Positions 1 to 11,500 of a stretch of 64,000 nucleotides of DNA are shown here, piece by piece. The translations under genes were made by a program, and so were the position numbers. The notes beneath the pieces are model-generated. The model had not been told where the DNA came from. It did not search any database and saw only the letters and a list, made by a program, of their open reading frames with translations. The stretch comes from Stratiolaelaps scimitus (lineage: Eukaryota; Arthropoda; Arachnida; Mesostigmata; Laelapidae). Position 1 is the stretch's first letter. Each line of letters starts with the position of its first letter. The stretch is taken from positions 11,267,295 through 11,331,294 of the forward strand of contig JABWDB010000008.1 of NCBI GenBank assembly GCA_019614645.1, written 5' to 3'.

Positions 1-761
1 GCTCGTACGCCTACCCAAGCCTCGGACGCTGAAGCCGATAGGAAGCAGGTACATGGTGCCCGCAGCGATCGTAAACGGGAACCCACTCCGCCTGGTAAGT
101 ACTCCATGCGTTTCGACCTCTTGGGCTTCGATATGAAAGCGTTGGCACAAACATCTCACTTCAAATACCACCTCCGAATGAAGTTTCAACCACCTCTAGT
201 GTTGTTAATGCGACAACGGGCTTTAAGCACCGTTTGAACAGATCAAACTCCTGGAACGGGTGAGCAGTAAATTCGAGGAGTCGTTGAAAGAGACATAGTT
301 ACACTCGTTGAATGGAACCTAACTAATTTCTCCTTCACGCATCAGGGACGACGGCTGAGGACAACGCATCATGTACGACCAAAGTAGACGACACTCAGAC
401 CCGATTCGCTGCAGGGGGCGATCTCGATCTGGCGTTCGAGCCCGACTATGATCTGGAATTGGAGCCAACGGTGGCGGGTGACCGGAAATCACCTGAGCGG
501 ACAACGAAGCACAACAGCAAAGATGACACCAAGAAAGAGCCGTCGTCATCGTCGTCGTCATCAGCTGCTGCTGCTGCCGCCGCCAGCAGCTCAAAAAGGC
601 GCGATGCCGACCGAGGGGATCGAGAGGACAAAGATAGTTCACAGTCGAGTTCGAGTTCGTCGGACGATGATTCGGAGGAGGAGGAACGCCGCCGGCGAAA
701 GCATCGCAAACACAAGAAGCACAAGCACAAGAAGGCGAAGAAGAACAAAAAGCCGAAGTAA
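1..761 (+). CDS. C-terminal exons of an unidentified low-complexity nuclear-type protein (partial)
   Basis: The 3' end of a gene that enters from the left. The coding exons I infer are <1-94, ending at a GTAAGT donor in phase 1, and 346-761, starting after a ...CATCAG acceptor and ending at TAA 759-761. The joined frame stays open. The last exon reads from an acidic stretch (around GGDLDLAFEPDYDLELE) into a poly-Ser/poly-Ala run, a second Ser run, an Asp/Glu block (SDDDSEEEE) and a very basic His/Lys/Arg tail ending KKAKKNKKPK. Tails like this occur in splicing and chromatin proteins and probably act in nuclear localisation or RNA binding. No folded domain is visible, so I give no family. AATAAA signals follow at 1249-1254 and 1381-1386. 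This is the only plus-strand gene I can support next to the protease array. Confidence 0.75.
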
Positions 762-957
762 TGATACATAGCTTCAATGTAGAGGGATGTGCATCTCTGT
801 GTCGCGCATGTCGATGGGTGGAAATTATTGAATGGCTGTACGGAGAGGCAGCGACCGACTATTTAACAGAGCGATCGATAACATCGACGTGCTGCAGCGA
901 GAAGCTGGATCGATATTGTACATATATATAATGTGGATTGTTTGTTTTCTTGATTTC

Positions 958-962
<5 letters not shown>

Positions 963-996
<34 letters not shown>
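963..996. repeat. (TA)n microsatellite
   Basis: About 17 uninterrupted TA dinucleotides. Short TYR-ILE open frames across it are artefacts of the repeat. Confidence 0.95.
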
Positions 997-997
<1 letters not shown>

Positions 998-2051
998 GAC
1001 GTCTCCACTTACATTGAAGACAATACAAATTATTAGTTTCACACTACAGCGGGGTAGTGATTGTGAGTCTTGTGCGGCTGAGGTGTAAGAGGATTTTGGG
1101 CATGTGTATGGCCCCGTGAAAGCTCCATGACACTATTTTGATTGCTAGATTGGAGACAGATGGTGACCAAACTGGAGCGTTTCATAGTTTAGATAACAAC
1201 AGAGTTGTTAAGGGGAGAATGATTACTATTATATTTGGAAAAAAAAATAATAAATGCCTGAATTGTCCGAAAACGCATGTATTTTCATTAATCATAACAA
1301 CTGCAGATGCATCTGATTAGCAATAATGATAACAGTTGTTAGTGAATCTGAGCAACACTGTTACATACGAGAAAAGAAACAATAAATGAACACAGCAAAA
1401 GAAAACCCGTGTTTTCATTTTTACGCTATTATCACTGAAGGCGGTTTAATCATGTGAGGATGTGACGTGCACAAAAAGGCGTCGACGTTCGTTATGGATG
1501 GCCATCTTGCCGTTTTGGAAGGAGCCAGTCACAGACACGTGGGTAGACCTTCAGGCTTAAACAGCGAAGCTGAGAAGGTTGATGTCAATAACGACGAAAT
1601 GTTCTCCACCTTAACAACTGTGACGAGGCTGCGGATTCAATCTTAAGGGTCTGCAAAAGAATGCCAACTAGTGATGAAGGGTATCGTAAATTTTGTGGAG
1701 GATCGAGCGTTCTACTCTCATGCCGATGAGCTCTTACAGATTCAGCTGCGAATATACAGCATGCTGTTTCGCTGGCAGAAATTTTTAGAACAAGAATCGG
1801 GTTGTGAAAAAGCTTGAGTTCTGCTTACGTTCTTGCTCTGGAAGCGCAATTGGTTGTAATATGTTTGGGCAACTTTTGATCATAACAGCCAAGACGGGCT
1901 TTTACCGTGTGTGGGCTTAATGGTAAACAAGCTCTGTTTTTCTCGACAGAGGGGATCTTCATGCGTGGATGTCCATGTTGCGACTTTTACGAATGACGTG
2001 CCCAGAGAGAATAATAATGGTTAACTATCCGCAGATACAAGACCGCATCGA

Positions 2052-2140
2052 CTCGTATATGTCCTGCAGGATTCGAACCGGAGACCCTATGGTTCAGGGG
2101 TCTTCGAAGACACTTTATTATGTGGCAAGCAATAGTCCCC
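2052..2140 (-). repeat. SINE-like relic, family 3 (tRNA-like B box)
   Basis: The reverse strand carries a B-box-like GGTTCGAATCC inside a segment similar to 58070-58165, including matching flanks around 'GTCTCCGGTTCGAATCC'. Both copies lie beside (TA)n tracts. The two copies support a dispersed tRNA-derived element. The A box is weak and the element ends are not defined. Confidence 0.5.
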
Positions 2141-2319
2141 TCGCCCAAAAAAAAAGTGAAAAATATGCTGTCTCCTACTAAATACACTGCTCCCAGCTCT
2201 GCATAGTCGTATATATATATATATATATATACATATATACATCTCTTCCTATGTCTCCCTTGGCGAAGACCTACGGAAGCCGGCAGCAGCACCAGGTACG
2301 TTCAGCTGAATGAAGCCAT

Positions 2320-2325
2320 TTTATT
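2320..2325 (-). promoter_or_regulatory. Candidate polyadenylation signal of SP-1
   Basis: AATAAA on the minus strand about 240 bases beyond the SP-1 stop codon. It fits by position, but no transcript evidence exists here. Confidence 0.35.
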
Positions 2326-2567
2326 TCAAACGTAAAACACCTAATAATAATCAAGCTTTCATAGAAGAACAAAGCACATCACAAACGCTGTGCACCCCGT
2401 GATAATATCCATCATCTCGAAGCCATCACTGCCGACAGCTGGCAGCAGAATCATCCACTGGTCATTTGCTAGTTTGATCCAACCGACGTCCGTTGTTCAC
2501 CTGACAGTTGACCGAAAGCGTACTCCTACCACTGCGTCAACTCAATGCACGTTCTCCACTCGAGCGT

Positions 2568-5500
2568 TCAGAAGAAAAAAAATGATGATGGTTTCTTCAC
2601 ACCTCCCGAGGTTCCCAATCGCCGTCTGCCTGATCCTGTTGACTGCTTGACGTATCGTCCACCACCAGAGCTGCTCAATGTATCGATCAAGAAGTTCTCA
2701 AAGAAGTCGAGGCGGGCAAACATCTGTGGTTGGCCCTTGCCCGGACACTTCGGATGGGGGATGTCATCGGGCAAGTGTGAATATGACACGAGGCCCAACT
2801 GAAACCAATGAACGGCAAGGAACGTTTCATTGAATTCTCATCACATTCAATGCCGTTTGAGGCAACAATGACGTTTTACACCGAGGGAATGTATCGCAAC
2901 AATTTCAATAGGACTTCTATTACTTCAAACAAGTAAACTCAATATCATTCCGTCATAGGCATTGGGACTATTAATCCTGCAATCAGCATATATATATATA
3001 TATATATATATGTGTGTTTACAAAGTTTTCAATAACGCTGAACTCTATATAGGGCTAAATGTAAACACTTCCTCTTACCTGGTAATGGATGCCGTCTTCC
3101 TCCATCATCAGTGGCCCGCCCGAGTCACCCTGTCAATTTGATTGATAACGACAATGAACAAATTATGTATAATGGCAATATTTTCGAGAGTTTGAGTGAG
3201 TACACTCACCTGTTTCTAGCGAGAGACGCACCTTCTACGGTGGAGAACTTGTAGATAGCCATATGATAATCGAGTATATTTAGTTAATGTTCTATCGTCC
3301 GCTAAGGACTCGACGTTTAATAGGCAACTGCGTATGCTGCCTGCAGATGGTATGACAATTGGAAGGCCAGCAAATGAGGTATCTTTGCAACGTAAATTAC
3401 GTGGTCCTGATACGGCCACACGTCATTTTCTTCCTATGCCCATTTCCCTCGGCGCTTCTTGCGTTATTTCACCATCATTACGATTTGACTATACCATATC
3501 ATAATATGTATTCTGGACCTATTCCGTGACGTTCACAGTCCAGCTATCTTCGTTATATCTAAGATATTAACTAGCCCCCATACACACGTTCGTGCATAAA
3601 CCTATGTGTGCGGGAGCTGTCACTTACCTTGCACACGGCTTTATCGTCGTTGAAGACACAGAATTCGTACTCGATTCCAAAATAGGAAGAACCTTGACAA
3701 GCCTCTGCGGAGGTAGCAAGAATTATCTCGCCCGCCGATCGCAGGATGGTGGGTTTAATTAAGGAGTCGTCTGGAAATTTACAAAATTAGCATATTGAAA
3801 CGGGACCTTGTTTAGACTGATACACGGCGAATGATACTGTACCGTTTGACAAATGTAAATTCAAGCCGTGCGTACGTAGCTATGCTTAGAAGCAGGCAAA
3901 TATCAGGAACGGGTTGAAAGAGAAACGTATCCCACCCCGTGCACTTGGCCCTAAATCAGCATGTTGCACACTTCATTCTAGGTCTTGTTGCTAAGCAGCT
4001 ATTTGTAGCATTGGTACGCGACAAATTCTCCGGCCTTTTTGTTAAATTTTAAAAGAGTTTATATTCAGCAGTGTCGGGATCTCATCCCCCGAGCGCCGCA
4101 CTCGTTGTACTTGTTATCTGCGTTGTACTTCGTTCCATCCATCTATGACGCAGCTTCAGGACTATTTCGTCATCGAATTATGTCTCGTCTGAGTCTAGGT
4201 TGTTACGACGCCCCGGCGAATTGTGAACATTTCTATTTTCGAGAGCCTCCTTTCGTCTCAACAGGTTTCGAATCGATCCAAACAAGCAGTTCTGTGAAGG
4301 GCTCAAGCACAACTCGGCCATGGTTTCTTTTCCACTCTCAAAGCTGAATGGGAGCGATAGGTGCCATGAAGCGAAATCATTTTACTTCCTCTTGGGGCCG
4401 TTATTCTTCAGTTGACCGCTCAGCTTTCATCAGCCACCGTTTTTAACATCCGGCAGAAACCATTTCACGAGCATCAAGAAGCTGCAACTTTTGCGGCGCG
4501 GTACTATATTATATATAATAATTTATATATGATATGATGCCGCGTTATTATATCCTATGCTATGTTTTAGTCTGCAGGTTATCCAGGATCAATCCTGTAT
4601 TGTTTCTTTGGGATAAGTAAGGAAAACCAGCTCATCTCGTCTCTCGTACAAGTTTGACATAGACTTTTCCATTGTTAGCCGATTTAGTAAGCTGACTTCG
4701 GGGCGATACCGTGCCTGCAGTTACTCCTCATTCAGTTGGTGCAAAACCAATTTTCCTGCCTTCTCTATGTCTGTCCGCTATCGAGCGTAGACAATGCGAA
4801 ATAGCTTCGAACTCGCCATGGGCAAGACTTAAACTTTTTGAGCTATACTAAGGCTCTATTTCAGATCAGTCTCTTACTTACCAGTAGCACCCCATCCAGC
4901 TACTTGAACCTGTTGGCCCTCGAGCGAGCCACCCAGTCCCATGGCCAGGCAAATAGGTTTTGCTTGAGCATTCAATTTAATGGGTCTGGTAAGCCGTAGG
5001 ATAAGCATATCGTAAAACGGAGCGCCGTCCGGCTCTTTCACGTATCTGTGTGGCCTACCATAAAGAAACTGACTTAGTATTGCAAAAAATGCTAAACATA
5101 TACACCAGTAGCGCCTTGACCCAATATTGCTTGCAAGGGCTAAGATGCCTCAACAGCTAAACCCATACGAAGGGGCTGTTCCCCATGATGATGCACCCGC
5201 GACCAATTTGAACACACAGGATTATCAAAGAGTCCTCGCTACGCAGTTGGTCCTCTCTGAGTGAGCGAGGAGTTCCTGTTCATAGTCATAGGAACGTCTC
5301 GTTCAGATGTCGAAAGCTTGCTAACCGCTAATATTTGATCGCTTCACATAATCGCTACTGAATGGAACGATATGCTGGATAAATGGACATATATTTGGTG
5401 AGCTGACACGGATTCCTCTGATAACATTTGCACACTTCCATTAGCACCCACCTGAAGTGTTCCTCAACATCAACGACTAGAGATTTGTCAAGATCGACAC

Positions 5501-7090
5501 TTCCATAGAGCACCTGGTAGAGCGCGGGGCTGAAAATCAGCGTTAGATACATCAATACTGTCTGTATTCATATCGACTAGCTAACTACCAATCAGAGCAA
5601 GATCATATTTCGATGTATGGTGACAAAAAGGACTCGGTCCTCGTTGTGAGGAAGAGGAGCGACTTCCTCCAATCCCAAACCCGCCGTACGTTGATGTAAT
5701 GGCAACCATATATATATATATATATATATATCTAGAACTAGACGTAGAAGATCGCACATCCGCAGCTTTAACTGAAACACCTCCTCCTTGCGTACTTCGA
5801 CAAATATTGGCTGATATTATACCACTTGACCAATTTGATCTTACTATGACTGTGAGTGTCAGTTATGGTACAGGACGACCTAATTAATTCGAAGATAAAT
5901 CGATTAGATATTTACTCAGGCAAATAACAATGGCCGGCGGTCATGATGTGGGCGGGTGTTATGATAGTACCCGTACAAAAGTGATTGCCGTTCGATTGTA
6001 TCGAGACCAGCCATGGGAGCTCTCCTTCACGAACTTCAGTGCCTCCTCGAACGCGACGAATGATGCCGCGTTTTCCACAACCTGTACCACAATATAGTGC
6101 TGTGATTATTTAGGCTAAATCATTGCCTTAGTTCGTGAGAGCGTTGTTAATCTTCTCCATTGCGTTCAACCCCGTTGTTACCATACCCCTCCGATCGATT
6201 GCTATATCTACAACAGTCCTTTAGTTGGCGGGAGATATAGATACATATGGTCCTAAATACTCGTCATATCGTCCAAATGAGGAAAGCACCACCTCGGATC
6301 TATTCCTGATCTCCAAGTGGACTTTTGTTTAGCGATTGGTTGAGTTGTTGTTGCTGTTGTTGGCGGTGCCACCAACGAACATTCAATCAAATATACGAGA
6401 AAACAGTGAATGATAAAGCCGGAGTAGCGGTACGGGTAGGAGGCACAAAATCCCTTGTCTCTCTAAATCTCTACTAGACGGGCTTCAATGGCAATCTCAA
6501 CTATTTGGTAGGCATTCGCTATTGACCGTATACGGTAGACGTTCGTCACAACACGTCTCACATTTATGGGAAGCTGGTAAATTCATAATTAATTTCTAAC
6601 TCCAAAAACCTAACCCGAAAAGCAATCCAATGATTTCTGTGTGCAAACCCGTTCAGCTCTGTGACTATCTAAGTATTGTGTGGCATGAACGTCTCCTCTG
6701 CCGTATACAAGCTTCCCCCACTGAGCAGTTTTAGAGGAACACGAATGTTGTGAACAGTGCAGACACAACACAGTGTTCTACCATATGCGAATACAGCGCA
6801 GCTAATCCTCTAATAGAAAAAAGTTCTTAACCAACGGCTAATAAACAGAATCGTCTATAGTAGCTAGCTCGCATCTTTATTCACTAGGAGGACAAAGATA
6901 CCTTAGTGAGAGACATGATATGATTGATTCGAGAAGGTCACACACATTATAATATTATTCGTTAAATATTTCGTGTTAGCCCTATGTGGGGGGTACCTGG
7001 TACGTCGAGTAACGGTCGCACAGCCTCAGTGAGACGGCATAAGAGGCCACCGCATATAGCTAAACAGATAGCACCGTCTACAAATCGCAT
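2568..7090 (-). CDS. SP-1: secreted chymotrypsin-fold (S1A) serine protease, 7 exons
   Basis: Complement of exons 2568-2798, 3079-3129, 3628-3770, 4882-5054, 5452-5529, 5916-6081, 6997-7090 (936 nt, 311 aa). Exon 1 (ATG at 7088-7090) encodes a hydrophobic signal peptide and the start of the prodomain (VRPLLDVPG). Exon 2 has the prodomain Cys (CGK), a likely activation cut R|VRGG and catalytic His in MTAGHC, where the usual AAHC is changed to AGHC. Exon 4 carries catalytic Asp (FYDMLIL) and the Cys expected to bond to the prodomain. Exon 6 is a 51-nt exon with GDSGGP. All splice sites fit GT-AG and all phases match the other six genes. By alignment residue 189 is Ala and 226 Gln, so trypsin specificity is unlikely. 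The C-terminus ends in a Ser/Gly/Arg stretch and a Phe run. It is the most divergent of the four left-hand genes. The family role (digestion, immunity or saliva) cannot be read from sequence. Confidence 0.9.
2988..3011. repeat. (TA)n microsatellite in SP-1 intron 6
   Basis: About 12 TA dinucleotides followed by TGTGTG. Confidence 0.9.
5708..5731. repeat. (AT)n microsatellite in SP-1 intron 2
   Basis: About 12 AT dinucleotides between exons 3 and 2. Confidence 0.9.
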
Positions 7091-7368
7091 TTTTCGAAGC
7101 GTCAAACGTTGTCATAGGTCGGCACAAAACACGTATACTGATCGCGGCTGTAACACCCGATCCGGGCCAATTGTAGCAGTTGAAATCGGTATTTTGCACA
7201 GAAGGCGAGCGTGCAGCCTCTGCTTCGAAAGCAGCCGTCAACTCGACGCGTTCGATGGCAACAACGACGCTCAATTGAAGTTCGCTAGAAGATAAAAAAC
7301 CTAAAACCGATTCGTTATTGAAGCATTGTTGCGGGTTAGCTTGCTAAGAGGCAGTGCTGTAAGAGCAG

Positions 7369-7540
7369 GTCAACCCGGTGGCGTGATGCATTCGTGTACG
7401 ACTTGCATCGGAGGAGACACGTTGAGTGCACGGGTTCGATCCCCGCCGCTGCACATTTGCATTTAAAGGGGTTCGTCTTATGAAGCAATGCTGAAGGCAG
7501 TTGTACCGTGGACGTTAAACGCTGGCTGTGTGTCAGCCCG
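7369..7540 (+). mobile_element. tRNA-derived SINE, family 1 (copy a)
   Basis: The head reads ...GGTGGCGTGATGCATTCGTG, which resembles a pol III A box, followed by the B-box-like GGGTTCGATCC. Its tail (GTTCGTCTTATGAAGCAATG, then GGACGTTAAACGCTGGC) is shared with copies at 32562-32720 and 42473-42618 on the other strand. Three dispersed copies with the same head-tail order support a SINE family. Confidence 0.75.
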
Positions 7541-7981
7541 GAAAATTTACTTACAATGTTAGTCGTCGACGGTGTTACAACACCATGAATGTGTCGTGTA
7601 TTAGTAGTTGCGCTAATTTTCAAATCCTGGCCCCTTTCAGGTTTGTCGGTCCTGTATCACTTGACAAGCCTGATTGTTCTGATCGGTGACAGTAGGGTCA
7701 TTTCTGCGAGGACTGCTAGGCTATAGATGGGTGAGGTCGCAGAAGAAGTGTTTCAAGAATCAAGTGCAGCGCCTCGGAGCATAACAAGGAGAGTCTGCAA
7801 AGCGGTCAGCTTCGATTCAAGGCTTCGACAGGGTGGCGGTCAGCATAGAATGTGGCTTCCGCGTCGATCAGATTCGGGTCTTTGAGTTTGTTTCTTCAGC
7901 CGCTGGAGGGGCGAAGTTTCTTCTATCTCATGTTGAGTGGCCGTCGCTCGTCCTGCATGCATTGAGTGGCAGCCTTGAGAG

Positions 7982-8004
7982 TATATATATATATATATAT
8001 ATAT
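7982..8004. repeat. (TA)n microsatellite
   Basis: About 11 TA dinucleotides. Confidence 0.9.
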
Positions 8005-8595
8005 CATCATATACATATACGTGATTCTCTCGTTCCCCGACAGTTCTCATCATTATACTGGCCATTAATAATAGTTTGTACTTAATACTATTTAGATAAC
8101 GAATTAACATGTTAAATAAAGCTTCTTCCATCATTGCAATAAAAAACTAAGGTGTGGTTTATATTGAATGTTTTATTAGTTCTTCATTCTTCTATATAAA
8201 ACAACACATAACCAACTCGATGAATGGTTTTGGTTGAGGAACTTCATTCCACCTCAACAAGGTCTCGGTCTCGAGATTTAGCAGTTTCAAGTTACCGGAA
8301 CTATTGAAACAGACGCGATGTAAACAGCTTATTAATATTTATTTTATTACTTTGCTGTTGGTTCAAAGCTGTGTTGAACTCCAGACGATTCTTGGCCAAG
8401 TGAGTGATACTTTTTTCTCAAATTGTTAACCCAAATTCTCTAATCGCAATAAGAAGCGGCTGTATTATTTACGGATTAACCTACTAAGTTTAGAAGAGTG
8501 ATAACATTGGTTGCTAATTCACGTTTCAATAGTAACAAGAGTGCTCGAATCTCGGAACTCGGTCATCGCTCAAACCCTAAGCCGCTGCACGCGAG

Positions 8596-11500
8596 TCATC
8601 CCGCAATGTATTGTTTGCCGCCATTAGCCTTGAGCGTCTTAACGATGAAGTCCCTTACGGCAGAAATGCGAGCGAAAAAATCCGGCGTGTTTTTACCTGG
8701 ACACCAATCGGACGGGCGGTCGACCCATGAATAGGACGCTGTGCCTAACTGAAGAGCCAAAACAAAAACTTAAGCAAATGTGCGTTTCTTCAAGAATTAC
8801 TTTGGTGAGATGTGTTGCATCTTTTACATTGAGATGCGTAATCATACCTGGTAATATATGCCTCCTCGTTTTAGCATAAGGGGTCCTCCCGAGTCGCCCT
8901 AGTGAATCAATAAAGGACAAGGATTATTCCAACACGAACATACGTTAACATTATGCGAATAGCATTTGCGTGTTACACAGTGACCTATAAATATAGTCCC
9001 ATGCTAACGGTTTTGCAATTTGAAGTCAGACGTTTTGGTGAACGCCGACAATAAAAAAAGGAAGCGACCTTTTCCATTTTGTCATCAGGTGATACTTAGA
9101 GCCATTAGAAAAGCGCTCTACGCGATTGTCCCATTGGATGAGCTGGGTCCCGCTTGATGATGTGAGAGAGCCAATTCTCTCCCATGACGGTACTTTTTAT
9201 AAGCACAACAAGGATTTTTGGAAGGGAAATGTACACCTCCCCACGGCAAGATTTTAACCTGTGAGCTGACACATATACCACTAGTGATCGATTTAATACA
9301 AACTGTGTCCCCTGGGTACTGCGATGTAATCTAATACTTACCAGACAAGTGGCCTTGTGATGGTTGAAAGTACAAATTTCATATTTGGGACCGTAAATCA
9401 TTATCCTTTTACATGCAGGTGCCATATTTCCGAGCACGACTGTACCAGCCTGCCGTAAAACGTGACTGGCAGGCTGTCTCATGTCTGAATAATAGAAATG
9501 AACGCATGTTAAATACACTGTAGAAGAGGAGAACTAGCAATTAGCAAACAGGATTCCCAGGAACCAGGACAATTGTTTATATATAACGCTGTTCGAAAAT
9601 GTTTATTAGTTTCTTGCTCAACATTGCTAGGCATGTTTTCTTCTAAAAGAAAACAAATGTTGAGTCAGTAGCTAGTATCAAACGAATAACGGTGCTTAGA
9701 ATGATCAACTCGGAATTAAACTCGTTGTGTACAACTGTAGATTTACAAGTCCAACTCAATTTGGGTGTATTTCGTGAAGCTCACTTTAGGATTACTCAAG
9801 ATTAAGAGAAACACTTTATTCGAATATACAAGCCACAGGTACCGGACACATGAATCTCGGTACGACACAGCAAGTGTTGTTTCTTGAAACTAACAACACT
9901 TGTATTCGTGTGTGTGTGTGTGCATAACAAGAGATGAGAATGATCGTATTCAGACTCATGGGCGGGTATAATTTATTCTTATTAAATAAGAATAATTATG
10001 CCCGCCCATGAGTCTTGAGTTCCGACAGGGGCTATTTGTTGAAAAGAGGAAACTAAATTGAGGAACAATAAGGAACCCTGCGTAACAATAAGGCAAGTGT
10101 GGCAGCAAGGACTTGGTCTGCAAGCAACTAGCACTCCTTTGCATAGCATGGCCACACTAACCGGTGGCACCATATCCTGCCATCTGTATTTCCTTGCCGA
10201 CGAGGTTTTCGGTCAATTTGTCGGCAATGCAGATAGCGCTGGTTGATTTATCGAAGCTGATAGGACGCTCTAGTTGCAAGATGAGCACGTCTTCAAACGG
10301 GATTCTATTAATTGGCTGTCTGTTTTCCGTTTCGGGCGATCTATTGATAGAGCAGAGAATGAAGAGTGGACAAGGATTTTTACAATGAGGAATTGGCGTG
10401 CGATTATAATAATAATAATAACAACGAATGTACTCTCAAGAGGTTTCCTGTTTGGTTTATTATGTATATACTAGGTTGATGCATAAGTTTCCGCGGTTTT
10501 ATGAACAATGGAGAAATGACACACTCAGATATATTTAAACGAATTCACATATTTATTATGTACTCCTCGTTGTTGTTCACGACCTTCTCCAACCTTTCGA
10601 TCTATTTTTCCAAAAAAAATATAGTTTGTTAGTTGAAAAATGCCACCAACCCCCGTTCAAGGGGAGGGGGGGGGGTTTGCTTTGGTTCAATCGTCGAAAT
10701 GCTGGTCACTCGAAATTCACCAGTGACAAAACAGGTGGTAGTCTGTTGGAGCAAGGTCTGGCGAATATGATGGATGCGCAAAAACTTGGTGTTTTTCGCG
10801 GTGTGAGGCCTTGCGTTGTCGTGGAGGAGCATGACTTGGCCTCGCCTGTCAGGTCTCTTCATCTGAATAGCCTCGGTTACACGATGCAACTGGGCTATGT
10901 AGAGATTGCTGGTGACCGTCTGATTCCTCTCAAGCAATTCCCAGTATATGGGACCTTTCCAGTCCCACCAAATGCACAACATGACCTTTTTCGAGTGCAA
11001 ATCTTGTTTAATTCGGGGCATAGACGCACTCCCAGAAGCACCCAGTTAGCTCGTTGCTTCATATTCGCGTACAGACATCACTTCTGGTCTCCAGTAACAA
11101 TTCTCTGCAGGAATCATAATGAGGGGCCATGATGGTTGCGCGTAGCGCGCACTCGGGCGAGGTGTTGAGCAGAGATGGTGATGGCACCCAAACTCCAGTT
11201 TCTGTGTGAATACCATCGACTCAAGATGTCTACCGACAGTTGTCTGACCACAACCCATCGTTTCAGCCAGTTCACGCTGTGTTTGATGAGGGTTTTCCTC
11301 CAGTTGAGCCTTGAGTCGGTCTTCATCAAACTGAACAGGCCGACCACTACGCGGTGCATCCTCTGCTTCTGAGCAGTCTTTTCAGACACTTGCTTCGCCA
11401 TACACGGCACAGATATCGCTTAGAGAAGGTGGTTAGACCGCGGCGAAAGCCGAAGAAAAGCAGGTGTCGGAAATGCATTTGTTTATTGCCTGGAGTCTCG

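Larger units (their letters stand above)
762..2319. other. Spacer between the left-edge gene and SP-1
   Basis: It probably contains the 3' UTR of the left gene (to about 1386), a (TA)n tract at 963-996, a tRNA-like SINE relic at about 2052-2140 and a second (TA)n at about 2210-2240. I see no convincing coding exon in 1400-2000. Confidence 0.5.
7091..8595. other. Spacer between SP-1 and SP-2
   Basis: Holds the probable 5' flank of SP-1, a full-looking family-1 SINE (7369-7540) and a (TA)n tract (7982-8004). I see nothing coding in 8010-8595. Confidence 0.5.

Noticed and set aside
319..777. 152-codon minus-strand frame opposite the left-edge gene
   Set aside because: It is the mirror of the Ser/Lys-rich coding exon. 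The plus-strand frame has consistent splice sites and a sensible composition.
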